Assembly: GCA_000153145.1 (NCBI GenBank)
Contig: CH672415.1
Span: 1,484,767 to 1,548,766, forward strand
Direction: 5' to 3'
DNA: 64,000 nucleotides
From: a marine actinobacterium PHSC20C1
Lineage (GTDB): Bacteria; Actinomycetota; Actinomycetes; Actinomycetales; Microbacteriaceae
Part shown: positions 1-8,341 of the stretch, in pieces
Position numbering within the stretch: position 1 is the first letter of the stretch
How the letters are laid out: every line of letters begins with the position of its first letter
The notes under the pieces: model-generated
The model's input: the letters and a program-made list of their open reading frames with translations, nothing else
Told to the model about the DNA's origin: nothing
Databases searched by the model: none
Program-made: the position numbers and the translations under genes

Positions 1-27
1 CCGCCCCCACCGTGCACACGAGAGTGC

Positions 28-1059
28 TTAGAAGCCGAAGCTGTCTACGTTGTCCTTGTCGATAACGACCCAGCCGTTACCTTCGAGAACCTTGTCGCTG
101 CCTTCAGCGAACTTCATGTCTTCGTATCCGGTAACGCCGAGGTTCACGCCATCAGCGATGGTTTCACCGTCAAGAATTTGCTGAGCAAGTGATGCCAGGG
201 CGTAGCCAGCGTCTGCTGGGTCCCAGAGGGTCAGCGTCTTGACGAGGCCCTTTTCAAGGATCGACTTGTTCGCGGCCGGCATTCCGGTTCCACTCACGAA
301 GACCTTGCCGGTGAGGCCGAGCTCTTCGATTGCGCGGGCGACACCGGGAGCGTCGAACGACGAGGTTCCGACGATGCCCTTGATCTCGGGGTATTTCTTG
401 AGGAGCTCCTTCGCTGCCTGGTAAGCAACCTCTCCGTCGTCCTGCGACTCAACGCGAGGCTCGGCTGCCAGCAGCGTCATGTTCGGGTATGCCTCGAGCT
501 GGCGAGCAACAGCACCATCAGCCCACTGGTTGTGAGATGCGTTTGTCACGTGACCAACCATCGTGGCGTAAGTTCCCTCTTCCCCCATGGCTTCTGCGAG
601 GTTGTCCATGATGAAAGCGCCATAGTCAGTGTTGTTGAACGCTTCGATGTCGTACATCGTGTTTTCCTGAGTTGCACCCTCGTGAGTCACAACGACGATG
701 CCGGCATCAATAGCCTGCTTCAGTACCGTTTCGAGTGCTCCCGGATCGACGGGGACTACGCCAATTGCGTCAACGCCCTGAGCGATGAGGTCTTGAATGA
801 CCTGAACCTGCAGGGTGGCATCCGTCTCAGCGGGGCCCTTTTGGTAGACGTCGAGGCCGGAGTCGGCGGCGAACTTCTTCACGCCTTCTTCCATGCGGAC
901 GAACCAGGGATTGGTGGAGTCCTTGGGGACAATTACGATCGTGTAGTTGTCTTCACCTGACGCACTTGAGGCGGCGGTGTCTGTGGAGCACCCGGCGAGG
1001 CCGAATCCTACAACTGCGACCAGGCCGAGAGCCAGGCCAGCAAAGCGACGTTGCTTCAT
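28..1059 (-). CDS. ABC transporter substrate-binding lipoprotein, RhaS/LsrB-like
   Basis: Extracytoplasmic binding protein of an ABC importer with the type I periplasmic-binding fold also used by rhamnose and AI-2 binders. The N-terminus is a lipoprotein signal: basic MKQRR, a hydrophobic run, then the lipobox LAGC with the lipidated Cys at residue 24. The SGTGMP and LWDP stretches in the C-terminal half resemble RhaS/LsrB proteins. The ATG at 1059 was chosen because AGGAGA precedes it; an in-frame ATG 51 bases upstream would bury the signal peptide. It is 343 residues long. Permease and ATPase genes, if linked, would lie beyond the left edge. The divergent LacI gene and the palindromes between them suggest repression by that regulator. 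The ligand cannot be read from sequence. Confidence 0.88.
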   Translation of the reverse strand: MKQRRFAGLALGLVAVVGFGLAGCSTDTAASSASGEDNYTIVIVPKDSTNPWFVRMEEGVKKFAADSGLDVYQKGPAETDATLQVQVIQDLIAQGVDAIGVVPVDPGALETVLKQAIDAGIVVVTHEGATQENTMYDIEAFNNTDYGAFIMDNLAEAMGEEGTYATMVGHVTNASHNQWADGAVARQLEAYPNMTLLAAEPRVESQDDGEVAYQAAKELLKKYPEIKGIVGTSSFDAPGVARAIEELGLTGKVFVSGTGMPAANKSILEKGLVKTLTLWDPADAGYALASLAQQILDGETIADGVNLGVTGYEDMKFAEGSDKVLEGNGWVVIDKDNVDSFGF

Positions 1060-1152
1060 GTATTTCTCCTTGAGTGTGAGTGCAGTGTTGCGCAGACGCG
1101 GCGCTTGCATGCCTCAGCACTTTTCGCGTCGTTGCGCCCGGTCAAGATTTTT

Positions 1153-1183
1153 TGAACCGGTTCATTCTTTAAAGCGGTTCAAA
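1153..1183. promoter_or_regulatory. Paired LacI-type operator half-site palindromes
   Basis: A perfect 12-base palindrome TGAACCGGTTCA (1153-1164) is followed by a second, imperfect copy TTTAAAGCGGTTCAAA (1168-1183). Both carry the CGGTTCA half-site with the central CG step typical of LacI-family operators. They lie in the 283-base gap between the substrate-binding protein gene and the divergent LacI gene. Control of both promoters by the neighbouring LacI protein is inferred. Confidence 0.6.
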
Positions 1184-1342
1184 CGTACACTGGGACCAAG
1201 ACGATGTGCAACTAGCGCACGCAATCGTTGTTAGAAGCGAGACCACAACGGGCTTTGAGCTGTAATTCCGAGCAAACCTTAGGCATAGCTCTAGAGTGAG
1301 AAACCAGAAACGCCCCAGACTTTTACAAGAATTGAGTTGCTC

Positions 1343-2389
1343 ATGAGCACCCCCGACACTGCGACACCGAGGTCGCCCGCCGGGATCCGGGATGTCGCGG
1401 CACTGGCACAGGTATCCACCGGAACTGTGTCCAATACGATCAATCGCCCCGAAACCGTTCATCCGCGCACTCGCGCCGCAGTCGAGAAAGCAATTGCTGA
1501 GCTCGGATTTGTACCCAACCAACAGGCTCGAGTGCTCACTGGCGCCTCGAGCAACGTCATCGGACTCGTAGTACTCGACGTTGAGAGCCCGTTCTACATG
1601 GAAGCCGCCCACGTCATCGAACGTGCCGTACGCGAGTCCGGCCATGTCGTCATGCTCTGCAACTCCGAAGGCGACACCGCTCGAGAATCAGGACTGCTCA
1701 GCATGCTCGCAGCCCAACGCGTTCGTGGCGTGCTCCTCGCCCCTGCGACTTCTGATGACGACGCCGTCCGCTACACCGACCTGCCAGGCGACCTTCCCGT
1801 AGTGCTCCTCGACTTCGACGGCGGGCCAGAACACTGCTCAATTTCGGTCGACAACGTGGCCGGCGGTCGTGTCGCCGTCGAACACCTTCTTGAGCTTGGA
1901 CACACCCGGATCGCCGTCGTGGGAGGGCCCGCAGGATTGCGGCAATTCGCCCACCGCGCTCAAGGCGCCAGAGAGGCGATCGTCGCGGCCGGGCTCGACC
2001 CAGAAGAGTCGCTGATCGAAGTTAGCGTCTCGGGCCTCGGCATCCAAGATGGACGGCGAGCCGCAGAGCTACTTCTCGAGGGCGAAATGCCCGAAGCCAT
2101 ATTCTGCGGAAACGACATGCTCGCATTCGGCGTCTATCGCGGTCTTGCGGATGCCGGACTCGTCGTGCCTGATGACATTGCGCTCGTTGGCTACGACGAC
2201 ATCGCGTTCGCCCGCGATTGGGTCGTACCACTGACCTCAGTGAGCCAGCCCATTGACGAACTTGGAGCTCGCGCCGCACGATTGCTCATCGAGCACTCCG
2301 CTCGCGAAGAGTCGCACGTTCACAAGCAAGTACTGCTCCCGCCAGAATTGATCGTTCGTCGCTCTAGCGACCGTCGGGCGCGCGAATAG
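1343..2389 (+). CDS. LacI-family transcriptional regulator
   Basis: DNA-binding repressor or activator of the LacI/GalR family, 348 residues. The N-terminal helix-turn-helix reads IRDVAALAQVSTGTVSNTIN, the diagnostic LacI head, followed by a hinge and a sugar-binding-protein-like effector domain (VIGLVVLDVESPFY, later GYDDIAFARDWVVPLTSV). The ATG at 1343 is preferred to the in-frame TTG six bases upstream. It is divergent from the substrate-binding lipoprotein gene, so it probably senses the same ligand and controls its uptake. Its stop lies 64 bases before the convergent truA stop. The effector is unknown. Confidence 0.9.
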   Translation: MSTPDTATPRSPAGIRDVAALAQVSTGTVSNTINRPETVHPRTRAAVEKAIAELGFVPNQQARVLTGASSNVIGLVVLDVESPFYMEAAHVIERAVRESGHVVMLCNSEGDTARESGLLSMLAAQRVRGVLLAPATSDDDAVRYTDLPGDLPVVLLDFDGGPEHCSISVDNVAGGRVAVEHLLELGHTRIAVVGGPAGLRQFAHRAQGAREAIVAAGLDPEESLIEVSVSGLGIQDGRRAAELLLEGEMPEAIFCGNDMLAFGVYRGLADAGLVVPDDIALVGYDDIAFARDWVVPLTSVSQPIDELGARAARLLIEHSAREESHVHKQVLLPPELIVRRSSDRRARE

Positions 2390-2453
2390 CGGCACTCCGA
2401 GAACGCCGCTGACGGCTTCAGGTTGCGGGCACGCCGTGAGCTAGCCTCGCAAG

Positions 2454-3401
2454 CTAGTCAAGCGGATCTCGACGGGATCGCGTTAGCTCTGCACGCTCCG
2501 CAAGATCATCGTCAGCGGGATACCCCACCTCAACCAGAGTGAGACCCTTCGCCGGCATCACCTTGTACTCGCTTCCCTTCGACCGTTCGTCACGGATCTC
2601 AACAGGGCGGTCAACTTCCAACTTGCCCTGCCCGACAAAGACGCCAGCGCCGACGAGCGACCGAACCATGCTGTGGCAGAAAGCGTCAGCACGGAGTTCG
2701 GCAACAATGATTCCCTCCTCATTGCGCACCCAGTTAAACCGCTCAAGTGACCGAACGGTCGTGGCGCCCTCGCGTGGCTTGCAATAGGCCGCCCAATCAT
2801 GGAGGCCGAGCAGTTCATCCGAAGCGATATTCATCGCATCGACGTCGAGCGTTGCCGGATACCAGACAGTGTGATTGCGCTGGCGAGGGTCGCGCGGAGA
2901 CGCGTTATCTGCGATTCGGTACTCATAACGGCGCCAGAGAGGCGAGAACCTCGCATCAAAGCCGTCAGCCGCGATCGCCGAGCGCGACAGAAAAATGTCA
3001 GCCTCCAAGCCAGCGATGCCGTTAATCCGCCGCGCGAGAGACGCCGGTCCGTCGTAACGCTTGCCACGAAGGTTTCCCCTGCGAGGGCGGTCCAAGCTAA
3101 TCAACTGGGCGTCGGTGAGGTCGAGATGGGCCACCTGACCGCTCGCGTGCACACCGGCATCCGTTCGACCAGCGACCACGAGAGACGGCACTGCGCCGAA
3201 ACGGCGGAAAATCACACCAAGTGCATCTTCAATAGTTCCCTGCACGGTGCGGAGGCTTGGCTGCTTTCCCCACCCGGCGAAGTCAGTGCCGTCGTAGGCG
3301 ATGTCTAGCCGCATGCGGGTCGTGGGCTGCTCAGTGTGCTCCACTGCCTCGTTCGGGACTACTGGCTCAGTCACCGCGAATGATGGCACCGTCTGATCCA
3401 T
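2454..3401 (-). CDS. truA: tRNA pseudouridine(38-40) synthase TruA
   Basis: Isomerises uridines 38-40 in the tRNA anticodon arm to pseudouridine. The catalytic Asp lies in AGRTDAGVHASGQVAH, and the N-terminal RLDIAYDGTDFAGWGKQP and CHSMVRSLVG motifs are typical of the family. At 315 residues from the ATG at 3401 it has about 29 extra N-terminal residues; an internal ATG at 3314 begins exactly at the conserved domain but has no visible ribosome binding site. It follows rplQ, its usual place, but a hairpin terminator separates the two, so expression may be by readthrough or its own promoter. Confidence 0.93.
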   Translation of the reverse strand: MDQTVPSFAVTEPVVPNEAVEHTEQPTTRMRLDIAYDGTDFAGWGKQPSLRTVQGTIEDALGVIFRRFGAVPSLVVAGRTDAGVHASGQVAHLDLTDAQLISLDRPRRGNLRGKRYDGPASLARRINGIAGLEADIFLSRSAIAADGFDARFSPLWRRYEYRIADNASPRDPRQRNHTVWYPATLDVDAMNIASDELLGLHDWAAYCKPREGATTVRSLERFNWVRNEEGIIVAELRADAFCHSMVRSLVGAGVFVGQGKLEVDRPVEIRDERSKGSEYKVMPAKGLTLVEVGYPADDDLAERAELTRSRRDPLD

Positions 3402-3426
3402 ATTCCAATTCTATTTCAACAAGAAA

Positions 3427-3456
3427 ACCCCGGCCCGCACAAGGCGGAACCGGGGT
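3427..3456 (-). terminator. Hairpin terminator after rplQ
   Basis: On the minus strand ACCCCGG pairs with CCGGGGT (3450-3456 with 3427-3433) around an inner CCGC/GCGG stem, followed by TTTC. It lies between the rplQ stop and the truA start and likely ends most transcription of the infA-rplQ unit. Confidence 0.7.
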
Positions 3457-3474
3457 CGTCTCAAGCGAAGAAAA

Positions 3475-4002
3475 TTACTTCTTGTCTGCAGTCTCGTCAG
3501 CAGCAGCTTCCTCGACAGGAGCCTCTACGGCGACGTCCTCGGTTACAACTTCACTGGCAGGAGCTTCCTCAACGGCCGGCTCTTCTGCAGCAGCCTTCGG
3601 CTCTGCCTTAGCAGCAGCCTTCGGCGACTTCTTCTTAGGTGTAACAGGCTCAAGAACGAGCTCCATCTGAACCATCGATGCGTTGTCTCCCTTGCGGAAG
3701 CCAAGCTTCGTGATGCGGGTGTAGCCACCGTTACGGTTCTCAACCTGCGGTGCAATCACCGTGAAGAGTTCGTGAATAACGGTCTTGTCGCCAATGATTC
3801 CGAGTGCGCGGCGACGGTTGTGCAAGTCACCCTTCTTCGCAAACGTGATCAGACGCTCAGCAACGGGACGCAGGCGCTTGGCGCGCATTTCCGTTGTCTT
3901 GATGCTCTTGTGAGTGAACAGGGCTGCGGCCAAGTTGGCGAGCATGTGGCGCTCGTGCGCCGGTCCACCGCCGAGACGCGGGCCCTTAGTAGGTGTAGGC
4001 AT
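3475..4002 (-). CDS. rplQ: 50S ribosomal protein L17
   Basis: Large-subunit protein near the peptide exit tunnel. The core (residues 1 to about 118) starts [21 protein letters not shown] and contains the conserved stretch around [18 protein letters not shown]. About 55 further residues form an acidic, Ala/Glu/Val-rich tail of low complexity ending in DETADKK, making the protein 175 residues rather than the usual 120 or so. Such tails recur on several ribosomal proteins here. The gene closes the alpha operon, 38 bases after rpoA, and is followed by a terminator. Confidence 0.95.
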   Translation of the reverse strand: MPTPTKGPRLGGGPAHERHMLANLAAALFTHKSIKTTEMRAKRLRPVAERLITFAKKGDLHNRRRALGIIGDKTVIHELFTVIAPQVENRNGGYTRITKLGFRKGDNASMVQMELVLEPVTPKKKSPKAAAKAEPKAAAEEPAVEEAPASEVVTEDVAVEAPVEEAAADETADKK

Positions 4003-4040
4003 TTTCTAGTTCTCCAGTGTCAAAGGTTCGAGCCAGTGGC

Positions 4041-5036
4041 TCAAGCGTTGGTCTCGTCGTCGGCGTATCCGCCGTAGAAGTGTGCTCCGTCGAATCCGGG
4101 AACGCTGTCCTTCAACGACAGTCCCATTTCGACAAGCTTGTCGCGTACTTCATCAACCGACTTCTGACCGAAGTTGCGGATGTTCATGAGCTGGGTCTCA
4201 GAAAGAGCGACCAGTTCACTGACGGTGTTGATGCCTTCGCGCTTGAGGCAGTTGTAGCTACGTACCGAAAGATCAAGATCTTCGATCGGCATGCTGAGCT
4301 CGGTCGAAAGCACGGCGTCAACCGGTGCAGGACCGATCTCGATACCCTCGGCTGCCGTGTTGAGCTCGCGAGCGAGTCCGAACAATTCGGTCAGCGTGCG
4401 ACCGGCGGAAGCAATAGCGTCACGAGGAGTGATCGCTGACTTGGTTTCGACATCCACAACCAGGCGGTCAAAGTCAGTGCGCTCACCGGCACGAGTTGCC
4501 TCGACGCGGTAAGTGACCTTGAGTACTGGCGAGTAAATCGAGTCGACCGGAATTTGACCGGCTTCGCTGAACTCGCTGCGGTTCTGGGTCGCGGTGACGT
4601 AACCGCGGCCACGCTCGATCGTCAGCTCAAGTTCAAACTTGGCCTTGTCGTTGAGTGTCGCGATAACGAGCTCGGGGTTGTGAATCTCTACACCGGCAGG
4701 TGCGGAGATATCAGCGGCGGTGACCTCACCGGCGCCCTGCTTGCGCAGGTAAGCGGTGATTGGCTCGTCGTGCTCGCTCGAAACAACGAGGTTCTTGATG
4801 TTGAGGATGACCTCGGTGACGTCTTCTTTTACACCGGCGACGGTGCTGAACTCGTGGAGTACGCCGTCGATTCGGATGCTGGTAACAGCTGCTCCGGGGA
4901 TCGACGAAAGAAGGGTGCGGCGAATTGAGTTTCCGAGGGTGTAACCGAAACCGGGTTCAAGCGGCTCAATGACGAACCGTGAACGGAATTCGGAGATGTT
5001 CTCCTCAGCAAGGGTGGGACGCTGTGCAATGAGCAC
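4041..5036 (-). CDS. rpoA: RNA polymerase alpha subunit
   Basis: Scaffolds RNA polymerase assembly (N-terminal domain) and contacts DNA and activators (C-terminal domain). The N-terminal domain carries [20 protein letters not shown]; after an acidic linker the alphaCTD has [16 protein letters not shown] and [13 protein letters not shown], the helix-hairpin-helix region. The length of 331 residues is standard. The start is GTG at 5036 with AAAGGA upstream. It lies between rpsK and rplQ, the conserved alpha operon order. Confidence 0.97.
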   Translation of the reverse strand: MLIAQRPTLAEENISEFRSRFVIEPLEPGFGYTLGNSIRRTLLSSIPGAAVTSIRIDGVLHEFSTVAGVKEDVTEVILNIKNLVVSSEHDEPITAYLRKQGAGEVTAADISAPAGVEIHNPELVIATLNDKAKFELELTIERGRGYVTATQNRSEFSEAGQIPVDSIYSPVLKVTYRVEATRAGERTDFDRLVVDVETKSAITPRDAIASAGRTLTELFGLARELNTAAEGIEIGPAPVDAVLSTELSMPIEDLDLSVRSYNCLKREGINTVSELVALSETQLMNIRNFGQKSVDEVRDKLVEMGLSLKDSVPGFDGAHFYGGYADDETNA

Positions 5037-5132
5037 TGGTGATTCCTTTCGGCGAAGTGTCCGCTATATGACACTTGTGGGCGACGGGTGGCTGGCCCGA
5101 CGTGTTATTGAGTTGTGCGCTGGAGCTGTGGA

Positions 5133-5196
5133 CGAGGGCCACAATGAGCCCTCGCCACGACGCCAGCACTAACGAGTTGCCTCGCTAGTACGGCGT
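5133..5196 (-). other. Two hairpins in the rpsK-rpoA spacer
   Basis: The 164-base gap between rpsK and rpoA is unusually long for this operon and holds two stem-loops: CGAGGGC/GCCCTCG (5133-5139 with 5148-5154) and a bulged stem closed by ACGCC/GGCGT (5160-5164 with 5192-5196). Neither has a U-run on the minus strand, so RNA processing or attenuation is more likely than full termination. Confidence 0.45.
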
Positions 5197-5200
5197 AAAA

Positions 5201-5599
5201 CTAAACGCGACGACGCTTGGGCGGACGGCAACCGTTGTGCGTCTGCGGTGTTACGTCGTTGATCGAACCCACTTCGAGGCCAGCGGCCTGCAGCGAGCGA
5301 ATCGCAGTCTCGCGACCCGAACCCGGTCCCTTGACGAAAACGTCAACCTTCTTGACACCGTGCTCTTGAGCCTGGCGTGCAGCCGACTCAGCAGACATCT
5401 GTGCGGCGTAGGGGGTCGACTTGCGCGAACCCTTGAAGCCGACAACGCCTGACGACGACCAGGCAAGAACTGCGCCGGTGGGGTCAGTGATGGTCACGAT
5501 GGTGTTGTTGAACGTTGACTTGATGTGAGCCTGGCCCACTGCAACATTCTTCTTTTCTTTACGACGCGGCTTACGAGCGGCCGATTTTGGTGCTGCCAT
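5201..5599 (-). CDS. rpsK: 30S ribosomal protein S11
   Basis: Small-subunit platform protein that contacts 16S rRNA near the E site. The 132-residue sequence has the basic head [14 protein letters not shown], the core [20 protein letters not shown] and the invariant C-terminus [11 protein letters not shown]. The ATG at 5599 is preceded by TAGGAGAA. It is the fourth gene of the infA-rpmJ-rpsM-rpsK-rpoA-rplQ unit. Confidence 0.97.
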   Translation of the reverse strand: MAAPKSAARKPRRKEKKNVAVGQAHIKSTFNNTIVTITDPTGAVLAWSSSGVVGFKGSRKSTPYAAQMSAESAARQAQEHGVKKVDVFVKGPGSGRETAIRSLQAAGLEVGSINDVTPQTHNGCRPPKRRRV

Positions 5600-5650
5600 T
5601 GTTTTCTCCTAAAACTTTGATGGCGACGACGCTGGGAGTGAACCCAGGGT

Positions 5651-6025
5651 CTATCGGGCCTTCTTCTTGCCGGCTACGGTGCGCTTCGGGCCCTTGCGGG
5701 TACGAGCGTTGGTCTTCGTGCGCTGTCCATGAACGGGCAGTCCCTTGCGGTGACGGATACCCTGGTAGCTACCGATTTCGACCTTGCGGCGAATGTCAGC
5801 TGCAACCTCACGGCGGAGGTCACCTTCTACCTGGAAGTTGCCTTCGATGTAGTCACGAAGGGCGATGAGCTGGTCATCGGTGAGATCGTGAACGCGAATT
5901 TCTCCGCTGATTTGTGTGTCGGCGAGGGTTTTGAGTGCCCTCGTGCGGCCAACACCGTAAATGTAAGTCAGTGCGACCTCTACACGCTTGTCGCGTGGGA
6001 TGTCGACGCCGGCTAGACGTGCCAT
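5651..6025 (-). CDS. rpsM: 30S ribosomal protein S13
   Basis: Small-subunit head protein forming bridges to the large subunit. It starts [21 protein letters not shown] and ends with the basic tail [23 protein letters not shown] is diagnostic. The ATG at 6025 with AGGAGA upstream was chosen, since the open frame extends 30 codons further without homology. Length is 124 residues. A 179-base spacer separates it from rpmJ upstream; that spacer holds a hairpin GCGACGA/TCGTCGC at 6161-6178. Confidence 0.97.
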   Translation of the reverse strand: MARLAGVDIPRDKRVEVALTYIYGVGRTRALKTLADTQISGEIRVHDLTDDQLIALRDYIEGNFQVEGDLRREVAADIRRKVEIGSYQGIRHRKGLPVHGQRTKTNARTRKGPKRTVAGKKKAR

Positions 6026-6204
6026 AGTGGCTTCTCCTGTTAGTGAGTGGAGGTCTGTAGCAGCACCTGTGCACCGGCCTCCAACCGATGGTGTCCCTGC
6101 TTCTCGCTTTCGCAAGTTGCAGATCTGGTGTTGCTATTTAGCTGTATTCAGTTGTGTGCGGCGACGATTGCTCGTCGCACGCGCTGCGATCTGTTCGCGG
6201 AACC

Positions 6205-6321
6205 TTAGCCCTGGCGTTGCTTGTGACGCGGGTTCGACTTGCAGATAACCATGACGCGTCCGTTGCGGCGAATAACGCGGCAGTGGTCGCACATGGGCTT
6301 GACGCTGGGGTTAACCTTCAT
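6205..6321 (-). CDS. rpmJ: 50S ribosomal protein L36
   Basis: Small zinc-ribbon protein of the large subunit, only 38 residues. Translation from the ATG at 6321 begins [14 protein letters not shown] and ends NPRHKQRQG. The zinc ligands are Cys11, Cys14, Cys27 and His33, the zinc-binding (C+) form of L36. It lies between infA and rpsM, as in most bacteria. Confidence 0.96.
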   Translation of the reverse strand: MKVNPSVKPMCDHCRVIRRNGRVMVICKSNPRHKQRQG

Positions 6322-6396
6322 TATTTTTCCTTGTGAATCGCTGTCTTCGTTCCGCTAACCCGCAAGGGCAGAGCGGACGTTACTTTCCAGCAATCT

Positions 6397-6618
6397 CTAT
6401 TTGTAGCGGTAGGTGATACGGCCGCGAGTCAGGTCATACGGGCTCAGCTCTACAACTACACGGTCCTCCGGAAGGATTCGAATGTAGTTCTGTCGCATTT
6501 TGCCGGAGATGTGCGCGAGCACTACGTGGCCGTTACTCAACTCAACACGAAACATCGCGTTGGGCAGAGCTTCAACTACTGCTCCTTCGATCTCAATGAC
6601 ACCGTCTTTTTTGGCCAT
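6397..6618 (-). CDS. infA: Translation initiation factor IF-1
   Basis: Binds the 30S A site during initiation. The 73-residue OB-fold protein starts [20 protein letters not shown] and contains [20 protein letters not shown] and the C-terminal [13 protein letters not shown]. The start at 6618 is fixed by homology; upstream in-frame sequence is non-conserved. It heads the alpha operon, preceded by a plausible promoter rather than by map or adk, because a mannitol PTS cluster lies upstream. Confidence 0.97.
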   Translation of the reverse strand: MAKKDGVIEIEGAVVEALPNAMFRVELSNGHVVLAHISGKMRQNYIRILPEDRVVVELSPYDLTRGRITYRYK

Positions 6619-6725
6619 AGCCTCTTCGTCGCTATAAGTGGAGTTCGCTGGTCTGCGTGGATTGTGGTGAGCTGCTTTCGTAAAAGCCAAGGCGCGAAAA
6701 AATCGGCCTGAAACACCAAAGATCA

Positions 6726-6755
6726 AGCGTACGCTAATCCCGGGTGTTTCGCCAA
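6726..6755 (-). promoter_or_regulatory. Candidate promoter of the infA-rplQ operon
   Basis: On the minus strand TTGGCG (6755-6750), an 18-base spacer and TACGCT (6731-6726) form a sigma-70-like promoter fitting the actinobacterial -10 TANNNT. It lies about 100 bases before infA and just after the mtlD stop, where an independent promoter is needed. Confidence 0.45.
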
Positions 6756-6768
6756 GTTGGGACTAGGA

Positions 6769-7896
6769 TTACGCCTTCACAGTTTCAACGGCATCCCCAT
6801 AAAGCGGATCCCCCTCGTGCAAGTCCATAACTTTCGCCACGAAATGCTCGGCAGAAAGCGATGAGCGCAGCTCCAGCATCCTCACGCTTTCAGGGTCTTC
6901 GGGGACATCAAACTGAAGCGCTGCACCCACGGCACGCAATAGCGCGCTTGGCCTGGTGCCTGCTGCGGCAAGCACTGCTGCGGGGCTAATGAAGCGTTCA
7001 TTGCGCGAAAGCTTTCGAAGTGGGCTACGCCCGACTCGTTCTGGAGTATCCGGCAAGTATTGATTACCGAACCGCCGGATGCAGGTGCTCACGTAAGCCG
7101 CATGCTCTGCGGCATCGAACCCATGCTTTGCAATAAGCATTTGGCTGGTCTCAGCCAGAACGGCGTCGACTTCGGCAGCGACCTCAGCGATCGCGATTGC
7201 CTCAACGAGGGTTTCCGCCCCACGGACATGGCCATGGTAGGCGAGCGTGGCATGTCCCGTATTCACCGTGAAGAGTTTCCGCTCGATGTACGGTTCAAGA
7301 TCGGTCACGAAGTGAACGTCGGCAATCGCTGGAACGCTGTCGCCGAAAGGTCCACTTTCGATGGCCCACTCAAAGAAGTCCTCGACAGTAACGTCAAGCC
7401 CTGCCGCGGGGTCCTGTGCTGGCACAATGCGGTCGACAGCGGTGTTGGCAAAGACTGCCTTAGCGGCCAACGTCTCCGCGTTGACAGAAACAGCAATCTC
7501 GGCTCGCAGGATGTTGGTTGCATAGAGCGCGTTCTCACAGGCAAGCACGTGCAATGGTGCCCGGTCTGCCGAGCGCGCCACGATTGCTTGTGCGATGAGT
7601 GGCGCCACGAACTTGAGAATATTGGGACCGACGGCCGTTGTAACCATGTCGGCGGTGGCGATCTCCTCGACCACGGCTGCTTCATTGGTTGCGCTGTTGA
7701 GCGCCCGAAAGTTATCGACAGTCCACGTGCGGGGTTCGGCACCGACTTCGTGGACTTGGTAGGTGTCTGCTGCCGCGAGGCTGTCGATCAGTTCGGCCGC
7801 GACATCCGCGAACACAATCTCATAACCGGCTTTGTGCAGAATCAGGCCGACAAACCCTCGACCAATGTTGCCGGCTCCAAAATGTACGGCTTTCAT
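6769..7896 (-). CDS. mtlD: Mannitol-1-phosphate 5-dehydrogenase
   Basis: Oxidises mannitol 1-phosphate to fructose 6-phosphate with NAD. The N-terminal Rossmann motif is GAGNIGRGFVG (residues 7-17) and the polyol-dehydrogenase catalytic region KLFTVNTGHATLAYHG is intact. Length, 375 residues, is close to family size. The start overlaps the end of mtlF by four bases (ATGA), so translation is coupled. It is the last gene of the mannitol operon, and its product feeds glycolysis. Confidence 0.95.
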   Translation of the reverse strand: MKAVHFGAGNIGRGFVGLILHKAGYEIVFADVAAELIDSLAAADTYQVHEVGAEPRTWTVDNFRALNSATNEAAVVEEIATADMVTTAVGPNILKFVAPLIAQAIVARSADRAPLHVLACENALYATNILRAEIAVSVNAETLAAKAVFANTAVDRIVPAQDPAAGLDVTVEDFFEWAIESGPFGDSVPAIADVHFVTDLEPYIERKLFTVNTGHATLAYHGHVRGAETLVEAIAIAEVAAEVDAVLAETSQMLIAKHGFDAAEHAAYVSTCIRRFGNQYLPDTPERVGRSPLRKLSRNERFISPAAVLAAAGTRPSALLRAVGAALQFDVPEDPESVRMLELRSSLSAEHFVAKVMDLHEGDPLYGDAVETVKA

Positions 7897-8330
7897 GCGT
7901 TGTTCAAATCGCCGAGGAGCGAGAGGAGCTCGTCTTCGCTCGCTGCGTCAATGAGCTTCTGTACCTCATCGTTGTCGCTGAAGATTGTGGCAACAGCGGC
8001 GAGCGTGTCCATGTGGCCGCCCTCTTTGCCAGCGATTCCAACGACGAAGCGGACCTCGTTGCCGTCCCAGTCAATGGGATCCGCGTACCGCACGAACGAG
8101 AGCGCAGACGACAGGATCGTGTCCTTGCCCTCGTTCGTGCCGTGCGGAATGGCCAGGAAGTTACCCATGAAAGTTGAAGTCAACTCTTCGCGGGCCTTCA
8201 TGAAGCCAAGGTACTCGGGCGTTACCGCACCTGCAGCAATAAGGATTTCAGCCGCCTCAGCGATTGCGTCCTCTTTGGTGCGAGCGGTGCCAGCCGCTTT
8301 GATCTGCTGTAGCTCGAGTACCTTGCTCAT
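7893..8330 (-). CDS. mtlF: PTS mannitol-specific enzyme IIA
   Basis: Cytoplasmic phosphocarrier that takes phosphate from HPr and passes it to the IIB domain of the mannitol transporter. The active-site His63 lies in LAIPHGTNEGKDTI, typical of the fructose/mannitol IIA family; length is 145 residues. The ATG at 8330 has AGGAGACATC upstream. Here IIA is a separate polypeptide, the arrangement also found in staphylococci, and it follows the IICB gene by 11 bases. Confidence 0.94.
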   Translation of the reverse strand: MSKVLELQQIKAAGTARTKEDAIAEAAEILIAAGAVTPEYLGFMKAREELTSTFMGNFLAIPHGTNEGKDTILSSALSFVRYADPIDWDGNEVRFVVGIAGKEGGHMDTLAAVATIFSDNDEVQKLIDAASEDELLSLLGDLNNA

Positions 8331-8341
8331 GATGTCTCCTG

